This document shows, piece by piece, positions 26,440 to 34,784 of a DNA stretch of 64,000 nucleotides; position 1 is the first letter of the stretch, and the number at the start of each line of letters is the position of its first letter. The DNA lies in assembly GCA_025370075.1 (NCBI GenBank), contig CP073016.1, positions 1-64,000 of the forward strand, in the 5' to 3' direction. The notes under the pieces were generated by a model. The model made no database searches, was not told the DNA's origin, and saw only the letters and a list, made by a program, of their open reading frames with translations. This DNA comes from Chryseotalea sp. WA131a. GTDB lineage: Bacteria; Bacteroidota; Bacteroidia; Cytophagales; Cyclobacteriaceae. Position numbers and translations under genes: made by a program.

Positions 26440-27282
26440 CTATACTGTTTTCATCACTACCAAGTGATGCAAATTACTTAACATGATGCCTGCTTGGTCA
26501 AACCTTTCCTTAATGGATTTATTCAAATCACACTTCAAATCAAAAGCATCGGAAGAGTTGTTCGTCCATACATAGGCACGCAGTTGTATGCCTCCATCCA
26601 AAAATGTCATCACACGCACCATCACATCGTCTTCACCTCTTGCCCGATCCACCTCACTGCGGTTATCAATGAAATAGCGATGCTTGCGAGCTTCTTCTTT
26701 TATAATGGAAATAGCTTTGTTTAAATCGGTTGAATAGGCAACCGCCAATTCTATAAATACAACCATCCGTTCATCGGTAATGGTTGAGTTGATGATGGTT
26801 TCGTTGCTGATTACACTGTTGGGAATGATGACCCTGCGGTTTTCAAAATCTTTGATGGTGGTGTGGCGAAGATTGATGTCTTCCACATCGCCCGTATAAA
26901 GTTGACCTATTTTAACTCGGTCGCCCACACTAAATGGTTTGAAGATTACCAAAAAGAACCCGCTTACAATATTGGAGAAGGCAGCTTGCGAGGCAAAACC
27001 CACAATAGCAGCCAATACACCCGCACCCGTGAGCAAGGTGGTGCCCACCGTTCGCAATGAAGGGATGGATCGGAAAACAACGGCAATGGCTATGAATAAA
27101 AGTATCAAGTCGATCGCATTTTTAAAAAAGTTGTAGCGGGTAGGGTCAACTTTTAGTTTTTTGGCAGCTCCGCGGATGAACTTGCCCACGATGAAGCGCA
27201 GTATGCGCGATAGAATAAATGTGATGAGAAGTACGGAGAGCACGAAAACAAACTGCTCCCATTGCTTATTTATTCCAAACAT
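26440..27282 (-). CDS. Small-conductance mechanosensitive channel (MscS family)
   Basis: A 280-residue MscS-type channel. Three N-terminal helices are visible at about 12-32, 50-75 and 82-112; the pore helix contains TGAGVLAAIVGFASQAAFSNIVSGFFLV, followed by the beta domain (FKPFSVGDRVKIGQLYTGDVEDINLRHTTIKDFENRRVIIPNSVI) that defines the family. It releases solutes during hypo-osmotic shock. It is divergent from the polyprenyl synthase gene with 115 bases between them and is first in the mscS-corA-exchanger unit. Confidence 0.93.
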   Translation of the reverse strand: MFGINKQWEQFVFVLSVLLITFILSRILRFIVGKFIRGAAKKLKVDPTRYNFFKNAIDLILLFIAIAVVFRSIPSLRTVGTTLLTGAGVLAAIVGFASQAAFSNIVSGFFLVIFKPFSVGDRVKIGQLYTGDVEDINLRHTTIKDFENRRVIIPNSVISNETIINSTITDERMVVFIELAVAYSTDLNKAISIIKEEARKHRYFIDNRSEVDRARGEDDVMVRVMTFLDGGIQLRAYVWTNNSSDAFDLKCDLNKSIKERFDQAGIMLSNLHHLVVMKTV

Positions 27283-27397
27283 AGCCGTGAAAATAGTAAA
27301 TAGTCAATGGTCGGCCTCCATACGGGTTAGATTTTTTGTAACATTTACCTGTTTAGTTTGGGCAATCGCCTTGGTACTTTTCGTATTATTGCAATTC

Positions 27398-28372
27398 ATG
27401 TCCTTATCATTAGAAAGCATAAAAGCACCTGTTGCCGCAGAAATGGAAGCCTTCGAGCCGAAGTTTCGCGATTCTATGAAAACCAAGGTGCTGCTGTTGG
27501 ACAAAATCATGAACTACATTGTGAAGCGCAAAGGCAAGCAGATGCGGCCGCTCTTTGTTTTTTTGAGTGCTGGGGCGTGCGGCACCATTTCCGATTCTAC
27601 CTACCGTGGCGCTTCGTTAATCGAATTGTTACATACTGCTTCGTTGGTGCACGATGATGTGGTGGACGACTCCAATTATCGCAGGGGTTTTTTTTCGGTC
27701 AATGCTTTGTGGAAAAATAAAATTGCCGTTTTGGTAGGCGATTTTTTGTTGGCACGCGGGCTTTTGCTCTCCGTGGAAAACAAAGAATACCATCTGCTGG
27801 AAATTGTAAGCAATGCCGTGAAGCAAATGAGCGAAGGTGAGCTTCAACAGATGGAGAAGGCCAGGCACTTGGATATACAGGAAGAAGTTTACTACGATAT
27901 CATCAGGCAGAAAACGGCATCGCTGATTGCATCTTGCTGTGCCGTTGGCGCGGCCTCGGCCGGTGCAACCCAAGAAGTGGTCGCCAAAATGCACCAGTTT
28001 GGCGAATACGTGGGTATGGCTTTTCAAATCAAAGACGATTTGTTTGACTATGGCGATGACGAGATTGGAAAGCCCTTGGGCATCGACATCAAAGAAAAGA
28101 AAATGACCTTGCCATTGATTTACGCATTGTCGCAAGCAAGCTGGCTTCAAAAAAGGAAAATCATCAGCATTGTAAAGAACGATAGCGAGAAGCCAAAGAA
28201 AGTAAAAGAAGTAATTGAGTTTGTAAAACAATCAGGCGGCATAGCTTATGCGCAGCAGTCCATGAATCGTTACTACCAACAAGCGTTAGATACCCTCCAT
28301 TCGCTCAACGATTCTGAATATAAAAAGTCATTGAAGCAACTGGTGCAGTTCACGATTGAGAGGAGAAATTGA
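27398..28372 (+). CDS. Polyprenyl diphosphate synthase (octaprenyl/heptaprenyl type)
   Basis: A 324-residue trans-isoprenyl diphosphate synthase making the side chain of menaquinone. Seen: KGKQMRPLFVFLSA near 48, the first aspartate-rich motif LVHDDVVDDSNYRRG (about 84-98), the GDFLLARG segment, and the second motif FQIKDDLFDYGDDE near 210. The open frame reaches back over the mscS-type gene to 27161; ATG at 27398 (MSLSLESIKAPV) gives the standard length and avoids that overlap. It is convergent with trmN6. Confidence 0.93.
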   Translation: MSLSLESIKAPVAAEMEAFEPKFRDSMKTKVLLLDKIMNYIVKRKGKQMRPLFVFLSAGACGTISDSTYRGASLIELLHTASLVHDDVVDDSNYRRGFFSVNALWKNKIAVLVGDFLLARGLLLSVENKEYHLLEIVSNAVKQMSEGELQQMEKARHLDIQEEVYYDIIRQKTASLIASCCAVGAASAGATQEVVAKMHQFGEYVGMAFQIKDDLFDYGDDEIGKPLGIDIKEKKMTLPLIYALSQASWLQKRKIISIVKNDSEKPKKVKEVIEFVKQSGGIAYAQQSMNRYYQQALDTLHSLNDSEYKKSLKQLVQFTIERRN

Positions 28373-28450
28373 TCGACTGATTCACAAATTGGACAGCTCA
28401 ATTGAAACTCACAAGAAATTTATTGGTGAATCTGTACTGTGAATCAACCA

Positions 28451-29158
28451 TTAAATCTTCAGATAAAAATCCTTGGTCAGGTTTTTATAATCGTCTGACC
28501 AGCTCTCGCCTTTGCTGTGTAAAATCAATTGCTCTTTTTGGGTAGGGGAGGCATCGAATGAAAATTCCATCAACCACCGCTCTTGTCGTTTTCCTTGGCG
28601 GGAAAAAAAAGCCAGCTCTCGGTTGCAGAACAAACCTTTCAGCGATGCTAACGAAATAAATTTTTTACCTTCTTCGTAAGGAAGAATTACCGCTAATTTC
28701 CCCTTTGTTGTTAACAATCGAATTGAATGCTGGATCAATTCTTCATAGGTAAGCGAATTGGTGTGCCTAGCTGTCGCGCGATGACTGGCTGGTGGCAATT
28801 GGCTATTGATGAAATACGGTGGGTTGCTGATAATTAAATCGTATTTATAAGGAGAAGTAAATTTTTGAAATGACAAGTGATGAAACAAAACCCGATTACA
28901 CCATCTTGTTTCTAACAAATTCTCCTCTGCTTGTCGTACACTTAGCTCTTCAATTTCAATCCCCTCAATTTGAACATCATTCACATTCTCATCGGTACGC
29001 TGCGCTAACATCAACGCGATGATACCGCAACCCGTGCCTACATCTAAAATCCTTTTAGCTCCTTTCAATTTTACCCACGCCCCGAGCAAAACCGCATCTG
29101 TGCCAACCTTCATGGCCGACTTTGAGTCTTCGATAGAGAATTGCTTGAAGTGGAACAT
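28451..29158 (-). CDS. trmN6: tRNA1(Val) adenine-37 N6-methyltransferase
   Basis: A 235-residue SAM-dependent methyltransferase of the YfiC/TrmN6 family. It starts with FHFKQFSIEDSKSAMKVGTDAVLLGAWV, has the SAM loop LDVGTGCGIIALMLAQR (about 40-56) and the adenine-methylase catalytic motif SNPPYF near residue 109. It methylates A37 of tRNA Val. The upstream region contains repeats of AGAAGTT and an inverted AACTTCTA copy (29161-29208), just downstream of kdnB. Confidence 0.88.
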   Translation of the reverse strand: MFHFKQFSIEDSKSAMKVGTDAVLLGAWVKLKGAKRILDVGTGCGIIALMLAQRTDENVNDVQIEGIEIEELSVRQAEENLLETRWCNRVLFHHLSFQKFTSPYKYDLIISNPPYFINSQLPPASHRATARHTNSLTYEELIQHSIRLLTTKGKLAVILPYEEGKKFISLASLKGLFCNRELAFFSRQGKRQERWLMEFSFDASPTQKEQLILHSKGESWSDDYKNLTKDFYLKI

Positions 29159-29229
29159 TTTTAGAAGTTAGAAGTTGGATGCTTGAAACTAGGACTTCGA
29201 ACTTCTAAACTCTAACATCGATCTTCCAT

Positions 29230-30309
29230 TTACAGTCTTCGAAACAGCCCCTCAATACTCTCCACACTCACCTTGTCCTTCCAATCGCTACCAATAGCGT
29301 GGTTCCACATATGCGATAGTGCATACGAAACTTTTGCCATCGCTGTGATTTGCTCGTCTGTCCAATCTTTGGATAGCCCTTGCGGCAAATCAATTTTATG
29401 TTTGGCGATCATGGTTTTAAATTCCTTCACACCTTCGGGGTAGTAATCTTCCAAGTGATTGAAGGCAAGACAATTTGCATAGCAATGCCGCGTGCCTAAA
29501 ATTTTTGAAAGCCCATACGACAACGCATGGCAAACACCTACTTCAGAATACGTTAAGCTTAATCCGCCCATTAACGAAGCCACCATTAGCTTGTCATCGT
29601 TTTCAGCAGTTTGCCCGCTTTTGTCGCTAAGGTAAATTTCTCTGCAAAGTTTTAGGGATTGCTCTGCGTAGGCGTGACTGTATGCATTGTTCAATGTGCC
29701 ATTCTCCGATTCGATGCAATGGATGTATGTATCCATGCCGGTGTAAAACCACCAATTGCGTGGTACGCTCGCAATCAAATCAGGGTCCAGAATAACTTGG
29801 TTGAACACCGTCCACTCACATTTCAATCCTAATTTTTTTTCAGAGCCAGTCAATACGGCCGTCATTGATACTTCGGCACCCGTGCCTGAAATGGTAGGCA
29901 CACCGATGTGATAGATGCCTGGCTTCTTAATTAAATTCAATCCTTGGTATAATTGAGACGAGCCTTCGTTGGTAAACATCAACGAAACCGCTTTCGCAAT
30001 GTCCATGATAGAGCCGCCACCAATGCCAATGGCAGCCGCAGGAATGCCCCGGGTGCTTTTTACCGAATCGCGAATCAAATCAATTTGTTTGGTAGTGGGT
30101 TCGTATTGATCCACATCAATGTACATCACCATGTCACCCGCTTCGGCTGGTATGCGCTTGGCCAACTCCTTTCCTTTAAAATAATTGTCAACTAAGTACA
30201 GCATGAATTGATCGTTTTGGTTTCGCTGCGCTTCTACAATTTCCCCAAGTTGGTTGAAACTTCCTCTACCGAAAACAGTTTTCTCTATCCCTTTAAAGTT
30301 TTTGTGCAT
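29230..30309 (-). CDS. kdnB: 3-deoxy-alpha-D-manno-octulosonate 8-oxidase KdnB
   Basis: A 359-residue iron-containing alcohol dehydrogenase. KdnB oxidises the C8 hydroxyl of Kdo to the aldehyde, which KdnA then aminates to give 8-amino-Kdo for lipid A/core. The protein has the typical beginning FKGIEKTVFGRGSFNQL, the dinucleotide motif GIGGGSIMDIAKAVSLM (about 98-114), GVPTISGTGAEVS near 140, the substrate/iron region WWFYTGMDTYIHCIES, and histidines in CHALSYG and TRHCYANC that can bind the metal. It closely follows what I know of the Shewanella KdnB sequence, better than generic alcohol dehydrogenases. kdnA lies two genes upstream; a mazEF pair separates them, with only 26 bases between mazF and kdnB. 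Confidence 0.87.
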   Translation of the reverse strand: MHKNFKGIEKTVFGRGSFNQLGEIVEAQRNQNDQFMLYLVDNYFKGKELAKRIPAEAGDMVMYIDVDQYEPTTKQIDLIRDSVKSTRGIPAAAIGIGGGSIMDIAKAVSLMFTNEGSSQLYQGLNLIKKPGIYHIGVPTISGTGAEVSMTAVLTGSEKKLGLKCEWTVFNQVILDPDLIASVPRNWWFYTGMDTYIHCIESENGTLNNAYSHAYAEQSLKLCREIYLSDKSGQTAENDDKLMVASLMGGLSLTYSEVGVCHALSYGLSKILGTRHCYANCLAFNHLEDYYPEGVKEFKTMIAKHKIDLPQGLSKDWTDEQITAMAKVSYALSHMWNHAIGSDWKDKVSVESIEGLFRRL

Positions 30310-30335
30310 TGTATTTGCTATTTCTCTTTTGAAAA

Positions 30336-30659
30336 TTATAACTTAAACATTTCCACCATCGTATCTTTCACCTCGTCAATGTCTTCTTGTTTTAGTCGGC
30401 CCAAACTATTCTTAGACAACCTACTTTCATCAACCGCTCTAATTTGGTCAAGGCAAATTTCGCAAAATTTACTTTGAAATCGAATTTCCAGTCGGGAAGG
30501 ATATCCTCTTAGCGTGGTAGTCATCGGAGCTATAATGACAGTGCCGAGTACTGAATTCATTTCAGCGGATGAAAGAACAACGCAGGGTCTTGTCTTTTTA
30601 ATTTCCAGTCCAACGGTCGGATCTAGATTAACAAGATAGACTTCAAACTCTTTTACCAT
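30336..30659 (-). CDS. mazF: MazF/PemK-family mRNA interferase toxin
   Basis: A 107-residue toxin of the CcdB/PemK superfamily. Diagnostic stretches: FEVYLVNLDPTVGLEIKKTRPCVVLS at the start, then TVIIAPMTTTLRGYPSR and CLDQIRAVDESRL. The RPCVV and APMT segments are the conserved core of the ribonuclease. The preferred ATG at 30659 overlaps the antitoxin stop by 7 bases, a usual mazEF arrangement; GTG two codons upstream is possible. It sits inside the kdnA-kdnB pair, in the same direction. Confidence 0.9.
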   Translation of the reverse strand: MVKEFEVYLVNLDPTVGLEIKKTRPCVVLSSAEMNSVLGTVIIAPMTTTLRGYPSRLEIRFQSKFCEICLDQIRAVDESRLSKNSLGRLKQEDIDEVKDTMVEMFKL

Positions 30660-30895
30660 GTCCACTCTGTTTCATCAAAGCGGTTCACTACAAAATCAGA
30701 CTTTACTTTTTTTGATTTTTTAAAATCTGACCATTTCTTCTTCACAGGCTCATCTGCAGATGAAATCATGATGACTTTATCTTTCACATAAATATTAACC
30801 GTGTCCTTTATTCCGCTTTCTTCAAGAATGGTTTTGGTAAATAAAATGCCTTTCGAGTTTCCTATTTTTCTAATTTTCGCAATAGCTGTTCTCAT
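30653..30895 (-). CDS. mazE: MazE-type antitoxin (AbrB fold)
   Basis: An 80-residue antitoxin with the AbrB/MazE swapped-hairpin start AIAKIRKIGNSKGILFTKTILEE, then DTVNIYVKDKVIMISS, and a charged, likely disordered C-terminal tail (KKKWSDFKKSKKVKSDF...WTW) that would occupy the toxin. It precedes and overlaps mazF. Two copies of the palindrome AAGTTATAAC lie 9 to 33 bases upstream of its ATG, a probable autoregulatory site. Confidence 0.88.
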   Translation of the reverse strand: MRTAIAKIRKIGNSKGILFTKTILEESGIKDTVNIYVKDKVIMISSADEPVKKKWSDFKKSKKVKSDFVVNRFDETEWTW

Positions 30896-30903
30896 CAGAT
30901 TTG

Positions 30904-30928
30904 AAGTTATAACACCAAGTTATAACTT
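30904..30928. promoter_or_regulatory. Doubled palindrome upstream of mazE (probable operator)
   Basis: AAGTTATAAC occurs twice with ACC between; the right copy extends to the perfect 12-base palindrome AAGTTATAACTT. Centres are 13 bases apart. A further near-palindrome ATCACAATTTGTGAT lies at 30972-30986. Position directly before mazE fits autoregulation by MazE/MazEF. Confidence 0.5.
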
Positions 30929-31016
30929 TTTATTAAATCCTGCTAATTAACTTTAAACTTATTGTTAGGTCATCACAATTTGTGATAACATATCCTTGCG
31001 CCTTCATAAAAACTAA

Positions 31017-32225
31017 CTAAGCGTGTACTTGAACCATCGCCTTTTCAATGCACCCCCCAATTTTCTTCGCCAATGCCTTTACTTCTTCTTCCTTCCAGCT
31101 GCAGCGAATGCCGAAGGAAATCAATCGGCCCACAGTCTCTTGCGATTTTGGTAAATGCAACTTGTTGTAATCTTGGGGTGCACCCAAAATATGAATGGGC
31201 AACCGAGCCGAAGATTTTAAATCACGCAAATGGTTCCACTGGTTGATGAAGTGGTACATGTTGGTGAACCAATAGTTGAAACCCGTTACGCCTGCTTTGT
31301 TGAATTCATCCACGGTGCGCTTCGCAGCTTCGGTATCGGGCAATAAAATATTCAAGAACGTAGCGGAATCTCCAGCCGGATCTACCAACACACTAAAATC
31401 AACACCTGGAATAGTGGAAAGTTCTTTTACCAACGAGGCTTTGTGCTCGCGGTTCTTCTCGCGAATGAAAGGTACTTTTCGCGTTTGCGCCAAGCCAATG
31501 GCCGCGTTGATTTCACCAATGCGATAATTGAAACCTAGCACCGGATGGTTTTCCATGCCACGGTTATTGCCCACGTGGTCATGACCGTGATCGGAGTAAC
31601 TATCGGCAAAGTGATACGCTTGCTCATCATTCGTCACCATCACACCACCTTCGCCACACGTAGCGATTTTAAAAAAGTCGAAGGAATAGCAGCCCGTTTT
31701 TCCAAACAAGCCAACGGATGTGCCTTTGTACGAGGCACCAAACGCTTGGCCTGCATCTTCGATCAATGTCAGGTTATGTTCTTTGCAGATTTTTAAAATC
31801 TCGTCTACGCGCGCCATGCCCCCACACATATGCACGAGCATGATGGCTTTTGTCTTGGGCGTTATTGCTTTGCGAATTCCCTCAGGACTTAAACAAAGTG
31901 TCTCATCAATTTCGGCAAACACGGGCAGCGCACCAGCAAACAACACCGCCTCCACCGAAGCGATGTAGGTAAACGGAGGCACGATCACCTCATCACCTGC
32001 GCCAACACCCGCAGCCGCCATGGCGCACGCCACTGCCGTGGAGCCGCTGCTCACCGCATGTGCATACTTGGCACCTGTTATTTTTTTTACTTCTGCTTCA
32101 AACTCGCGCGCCTTCCAAATGTTGTTGCGCTGCGCATCATGATTGTAACGAAAGAGGATGCCCGTTTCCAGCACATCGTTTACCTCTTTGCGTTCCTCTA
32201 TTCCAAACAGTTCGGTTCCTGGCAT
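31017..32225 (-). CDS. kdnA: 8-amino-3,8-dideoxy-alpha-D-manno-octulosonate transaminase KdnA
   Basis: A 402-residue PLP-dependent aminotransferase of the DegT/DnrJ/EryC1 family. KdnA uses glutamate to aminate the C8 aldehyde of Kdo made by KdnB. Seen: ETGILFRYNHDAQRNN near the start, SSGSTAVACAMAAAGVGAGDEVIVPPFTY, the PLP region EDAGQAFGASYKG near 158-170, and the lysine-bearing segment SFDFFKIATCGEGG near 185-198, where K is the Schiff-base candidate. The presence of kdnB two genes away supports the specific assignment over other sugar aminotransferases. A good Bacteroidetes promoter lies directly upstream. Confidence 0.87.
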   Translation of the reverse strand: MPGTELFGIEERKEVNDVLETGILFRYNHDAQRNNIWKAREFEAEVKKITGAKYAHAVSSGSTAVACAMAAAGVGAGDEVIVPPFTYIASVEAVLFAGALPVFAEIDETLCLSPEGIRKAITPKTKAIMLVHMCGGMARVDEILKICKEHNLTLIEDAGQAFGASYKGTSVGLFGKTGCYSFDFFKIATCGEGGVMVTNDEQAYHFADSYSDHGHDHVGNNRGMENHPVLGFNYRIGEINAAIGLAQTRKVPFIREKNREHKASLVKELSTIPGVDFSVLVDPAGDSATFLNILLPDTEAAKRTVDEFNKAGVTGFNYWFTNMYHFINQWNHLRDLKSSARLPIHILGAPQDYNKLHLPKSQETVGRLISFGIRCSWKEEEVKALAKKIGGCIEKAMVQVHA

Positions 32226-32245
32226 AGTTGATAAAGATTAAGCCG

Positions 32246-32272
32246 CAAAAATACGAATTTCTGTGTATGCAA
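32246..32272 (-). promoter_or_regulatory. Bacteroidetes-type promoter of kdnA
   Basis: On the minus strand TATTTTTG (32253-32246) matches the -7 consensus TAnnTTTG and TTG lies at 32272-32270, 16 bases further upstream. The -7 element is 20 bases before the kdnA ATG. Confidence 0.5.
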
Positions 32273-32419
32273 TTTGAGAAAATTAGCGGGGCTCAAGCTT
32301 CAGCGAAGGCAGGTAACCCAGCCCGATGTCTGCAACTGTGGTCAAGTTCTATAAGGGAGTTGTGTATAATGCCGCTCAAGAAAATTTCTGCGCTACGGGA
32401 AAAATGAGTAGATTTAGAA

Positions 32420-32947
32420 GTGAAAAAGCGGCAGGTAATACATTTAGGTTTTGAGATTGATAAGCTGACGAATTCAATCGTAAATACTTTCACAGGTGAC
32501 AGTTTCGAGACCGAGATAACTAGACTGACAAAGGCAGATTTAAAGACGGTGACCAAGAAGATTGGATGGTCATTTAACTGGGCACAAGAGCTAAAACAAA
32601 GTGATAGGGACGTTTACAAACTGACTATTGTAAGTAATCCAACTGTTATTCAGGGACTTATCAGCTTTACCATTCGGGCAGACAATGTATTTATGCACTT
32701 AGTTGAAAGTGCGCCTTTCAATATTGGTCGAAATAAAATTTACGAAGGAGTTCCAGGTAATTTGGTCGCATTTGCATGCAAGACATCGTTCAACCATGGA
32801 CTTCAAGGCTTTGTTTCGTTTGTTTCGAAGACAAAACTTATTGACCACTATATTAAATCACTAGGCGCATACCATTTTGGCGGACATTTGATGGTTATCA
32901 CAACAGACCCTGCACAAATTTTAGTTGACAAATACTTTAAAGAATAA
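32420..32947 (+). CDS. Unknown protein, first gene of a two-gene cassette
   Basis: A 175-residue protein starting with GTG. It has no signal peptide or membrane helix. The pattern IGWSFNWAQELK..., IQGLISFTI..., VESAPFNIG..., GVPGNLVAFACKTSF, GLQGFVSFVSKTKLIDHYIKSLGA and a C-terminal DPAQILVDKYF is that of a compact alpha/beta domain resembling GNAT-like proteins of Bacteroidetes and other bacteria, but I cannot see a secure acetyl-CoA site. It ends four bases before the next small gene, and both look like a transferred cassette between the Kdo8N genes and the serine hydrolases. Function not assigned. Confidence 0.7.
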   Translation: MKKRQVIHLGFEIDKLTNSIVNTFTGDSFETEITRLTKADLKTVTKKIGWSFNWAQELKQSDRDVYKLTIVSNPTVIQGLISFTIRADNVFMHLVESAPFNIGRNKIYEGVPGNLVAFACKTSFNHGLQGFVSFVSKTKLIDHYIKSLGAYHFGGHLMVITTDPAQILVDKYFKE

Positions 32948-32951
32948 AATT

Positions 32952-33146
32952 ATGGGACTAATAAGAGAACCAGAAGGAGTGGACTTTGTAATTAACAGTA
33001 GACCTTTGACAAAAAAGGAGCAAGAATTATTGAGTAAATTCATTAGTGAGGCTAAAGCAAAACGAACTAAAAAGGTTTCATCCAGAAAAGCAACGACCAC
33101 GCGGACATCATCGACACGAAAAAATGTGAAAGTTAAAAAAGTGTGA
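32952..33146 (+). CDS. Small basic protein, second gene of the cassette
   Basis: A 64-residue protein. Its first half (GLIREPEGVDFVINSRPLTKKEQELLSKFI) is conserved-looking; the second half is a run of lysine, arginine, threonine and serine (KAKRTKKVSSRKATTTRTSSTRKNVKVKKV), which suggests nucleic-acid binding or a disordered partner-binding tail. The upstream methionine of the open frame is inside the previous gene, so ATG at 32952 is chosen. It probably acts with the 175-residue protein; a toxin-antitoxin or regulatory pair is a guess. Confidence 0.65.
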   Translation: MGLIREPEGVDFVINSRPLTKKEQELLSKFISEAKAKRTKKVSSRKATTTRTSSTRKNVKVKKV

Positions 33147-33274
33147 GCTAACTCGGTACCTTGTTTCCGCAAACTTTTAATTATTTTTAGCGTCTAGCAA
33201 TGGCTTGTACGCACCTCACATATTTTCAACCTCCTTCTCCTTCTTCTCAAAATAGCGAGAAGAGAAAGTTCAAG

Positions 33275-34645
33275 TTATTCACTCAACGCCCCCAAAACCT
33301 CACTCACAAATTTATTGGTGTCGAACTCTCTTTTTTGACTGAGGCCTAAGCGAACAATCACTACATTTTTGGAAGGCACCGTCACTACACATTGCCCTTC
33401 AAACCCATCCATCAAATACATGTCATTGGGCACATCCGCAAAGCGTTTGTTGTTGGAATTACTCTTGTTGCCTGCATTCAGCCAAATCTGTGCACCGTAC
33501 TCGCCAACTGGCGCAGCAGGTGCAGGTGTGGTAGAATATTTTACCCACCCTTCGGGGAAAATTCGTTCGCCATTCCACAGGCCATCGTTCAAATACAATT
33601 GACCAAACCGCGCCCAATCGCGGGCGGTGGCATAGCTAAAAGATGATCCTACAAAGGTGCCAGACGCATCCGGCTCGATCACCATGCTTTGCACACCAAT
33701 TTTTCCAAATATTTCGCGGTGTGGAAATGCGTAGTAATCATCATCACCAACGGCCTGCCGAACGATGCGCGAAATAATATTGGTGGTGCCGCTGCTGTAA
33801 TACCATTTTGTATTTGGCTCGTGTTCTAATTTTGATTGAGCCGCAAACGCACCTGCATCTTTTTTTCGGAAGAGCATGTTGGTGGCGGTGCTGGGGCCAG
33901 CATAGACTTCTTCCCACGCCAAGCCACTACTGGCTTGCAGTAAATTATTCAGAGTGATTTTGCTTCGATCGTCTTGCTTCCATTCGGCCACGGGTGCAGT
34001 TTCATCTACTTTTAGTTTTCCTTGTTTCACGAGTACGCCTACCAATGCATTGGTGATGGTTTTGGTCATGCTCCAGCCGATCAGTTTGGTTTGTGCAGTA
34101 AAATCGTTCGCATATTTTTCCGCAATTAATTTACCATGGTGCAGGACAATCACCGCCCGCGTATTGACGGGGTTTGCTGGATCCGTTTCATTGAAGGCTT
34201 CGTTCACAACCGCATTCAGTTTAGCCGAACCGTTGAGCAGCGAGTCGGCTTTGTTGCCTTGCGGCCATTCGATTGTATCTTGATTTAGTTTCTGCTGGTC
34301 TGATATTTTTATTTTTTGGTTTCGCAATTCCTCTTCTCTGACTTCAGAAACCAGTGTGCATCCAAGTCCTTTTCGGTAAATGGCTTTACGCGTACTCATG
34401 CCAAATACTTTTCCAGTAGCAGATGAATCTTGAAAGTTGACGGAGTAGCTTCCCAAGTTTACCAACGAACCACCCAATTCTTGTTCGATTACTTGGTTGG
34501 CATCTCGCCCCGCCACAAATACGCACGAGCATAAATTTTTAGCACCGTATCCCGCAATGATAGGGAAGGCCTGGGATAAAAAATAGACGGCATACCCAAC
34601 CCCAACTACCAGAATCAAGAGAAAAATTTGTTTGACGCGTTTCAT
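33275..34645 (-). CDS. Serine hydrolase, class C beta-lactamase-like
   Basis: A 456-residue protein with an N-terminal membrane anchor or signal (6-26) and a penicillin-binding-like serine hydrolase domain. The catalytic SxxK is SMTK (about residue 194) in GWSMTKTITNALVG; the second motif is YSS in WYYSSGTTN, replacing the usual YxN. The sequence ASSGLAWEEVY follows the SxxK helix as in esterase EstB-type family members. Substrate unknown; likely periplasmic. It is divergent from the split hydrolase gene with about 140 bases between. Confidence 0.85.
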   Translation of the reverse strand: MKRVKQIFLLILVVGVGYAVYFLSQAFPIIAGYGAKNLCSCVFVAGRDANQVIEQELGGSLVNLGSYSVNFQDSSATGKVFGMSTRKAIYRKGLGCTLVSEVREEELRNQKIKISDQQKLNQDTIEWPQGNKADSLLNGSAKLNAVVNEAFNETDPANPVNTRAVIVLHHGKLIAEKYANDFTAQTKLIGWSMTKTITNALVGVLVKQGKLKVDETAPVAEWKQDDRSKITLNNLLQASSGLAWEEVYAGPSTATNMLFRKKDAGAFAAQSKLEHEPNTKWYYSSGTTNIISRIVRQAVGDDDYYAFPHREIFGKIGVQSMVIEPDASGTFVGSSFSYATARDWARFGQLYLNDGLWNGERIFPEGWVKYSTTPAPAAPVGEYGAQIWLNAGNKSNSNNKRFADVPNDMYLMDGFEGQCVVTVPSKNVVIVRLGLSQKREFDTNKFVSEVLGALSE

Positions 34646-34784
34646 GGTTTCTTTTTTTTTGAAACGATAAAGATAATAATATCAACACAACTGTTGAACA
34701 ACGTCCTCGCACAAAACAAAATCCTCCCTATATTCGTGTAGGCTAAACTCCATAATTGTTCCATCCACAAAATCATCATACCCC

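Noticed and set aside
29161..29208. TTAGAAGTT/AACTTCTAA inverted repeat between kdnB and trmN6 as a terminator
   Set aside because: Loop of about 30 bases, no T tract on the minus strand; more likely repeat debris.
30972..30986. ATCACAATTTGTGAT as a CRP/FNR-type site
   Set aside because: Resembles the general shape of such sites, but no regulator is identified and it lies only 31 bases after the kdnA stop; left as an observation only.
32340..32452. Frame encoding VYNAAQENFCATGK... just upstream of the two-gene cassette
   Set aside because: Overlaps the GTG start of the better-supported 175-residue gene in another frame and has no recognised relative.
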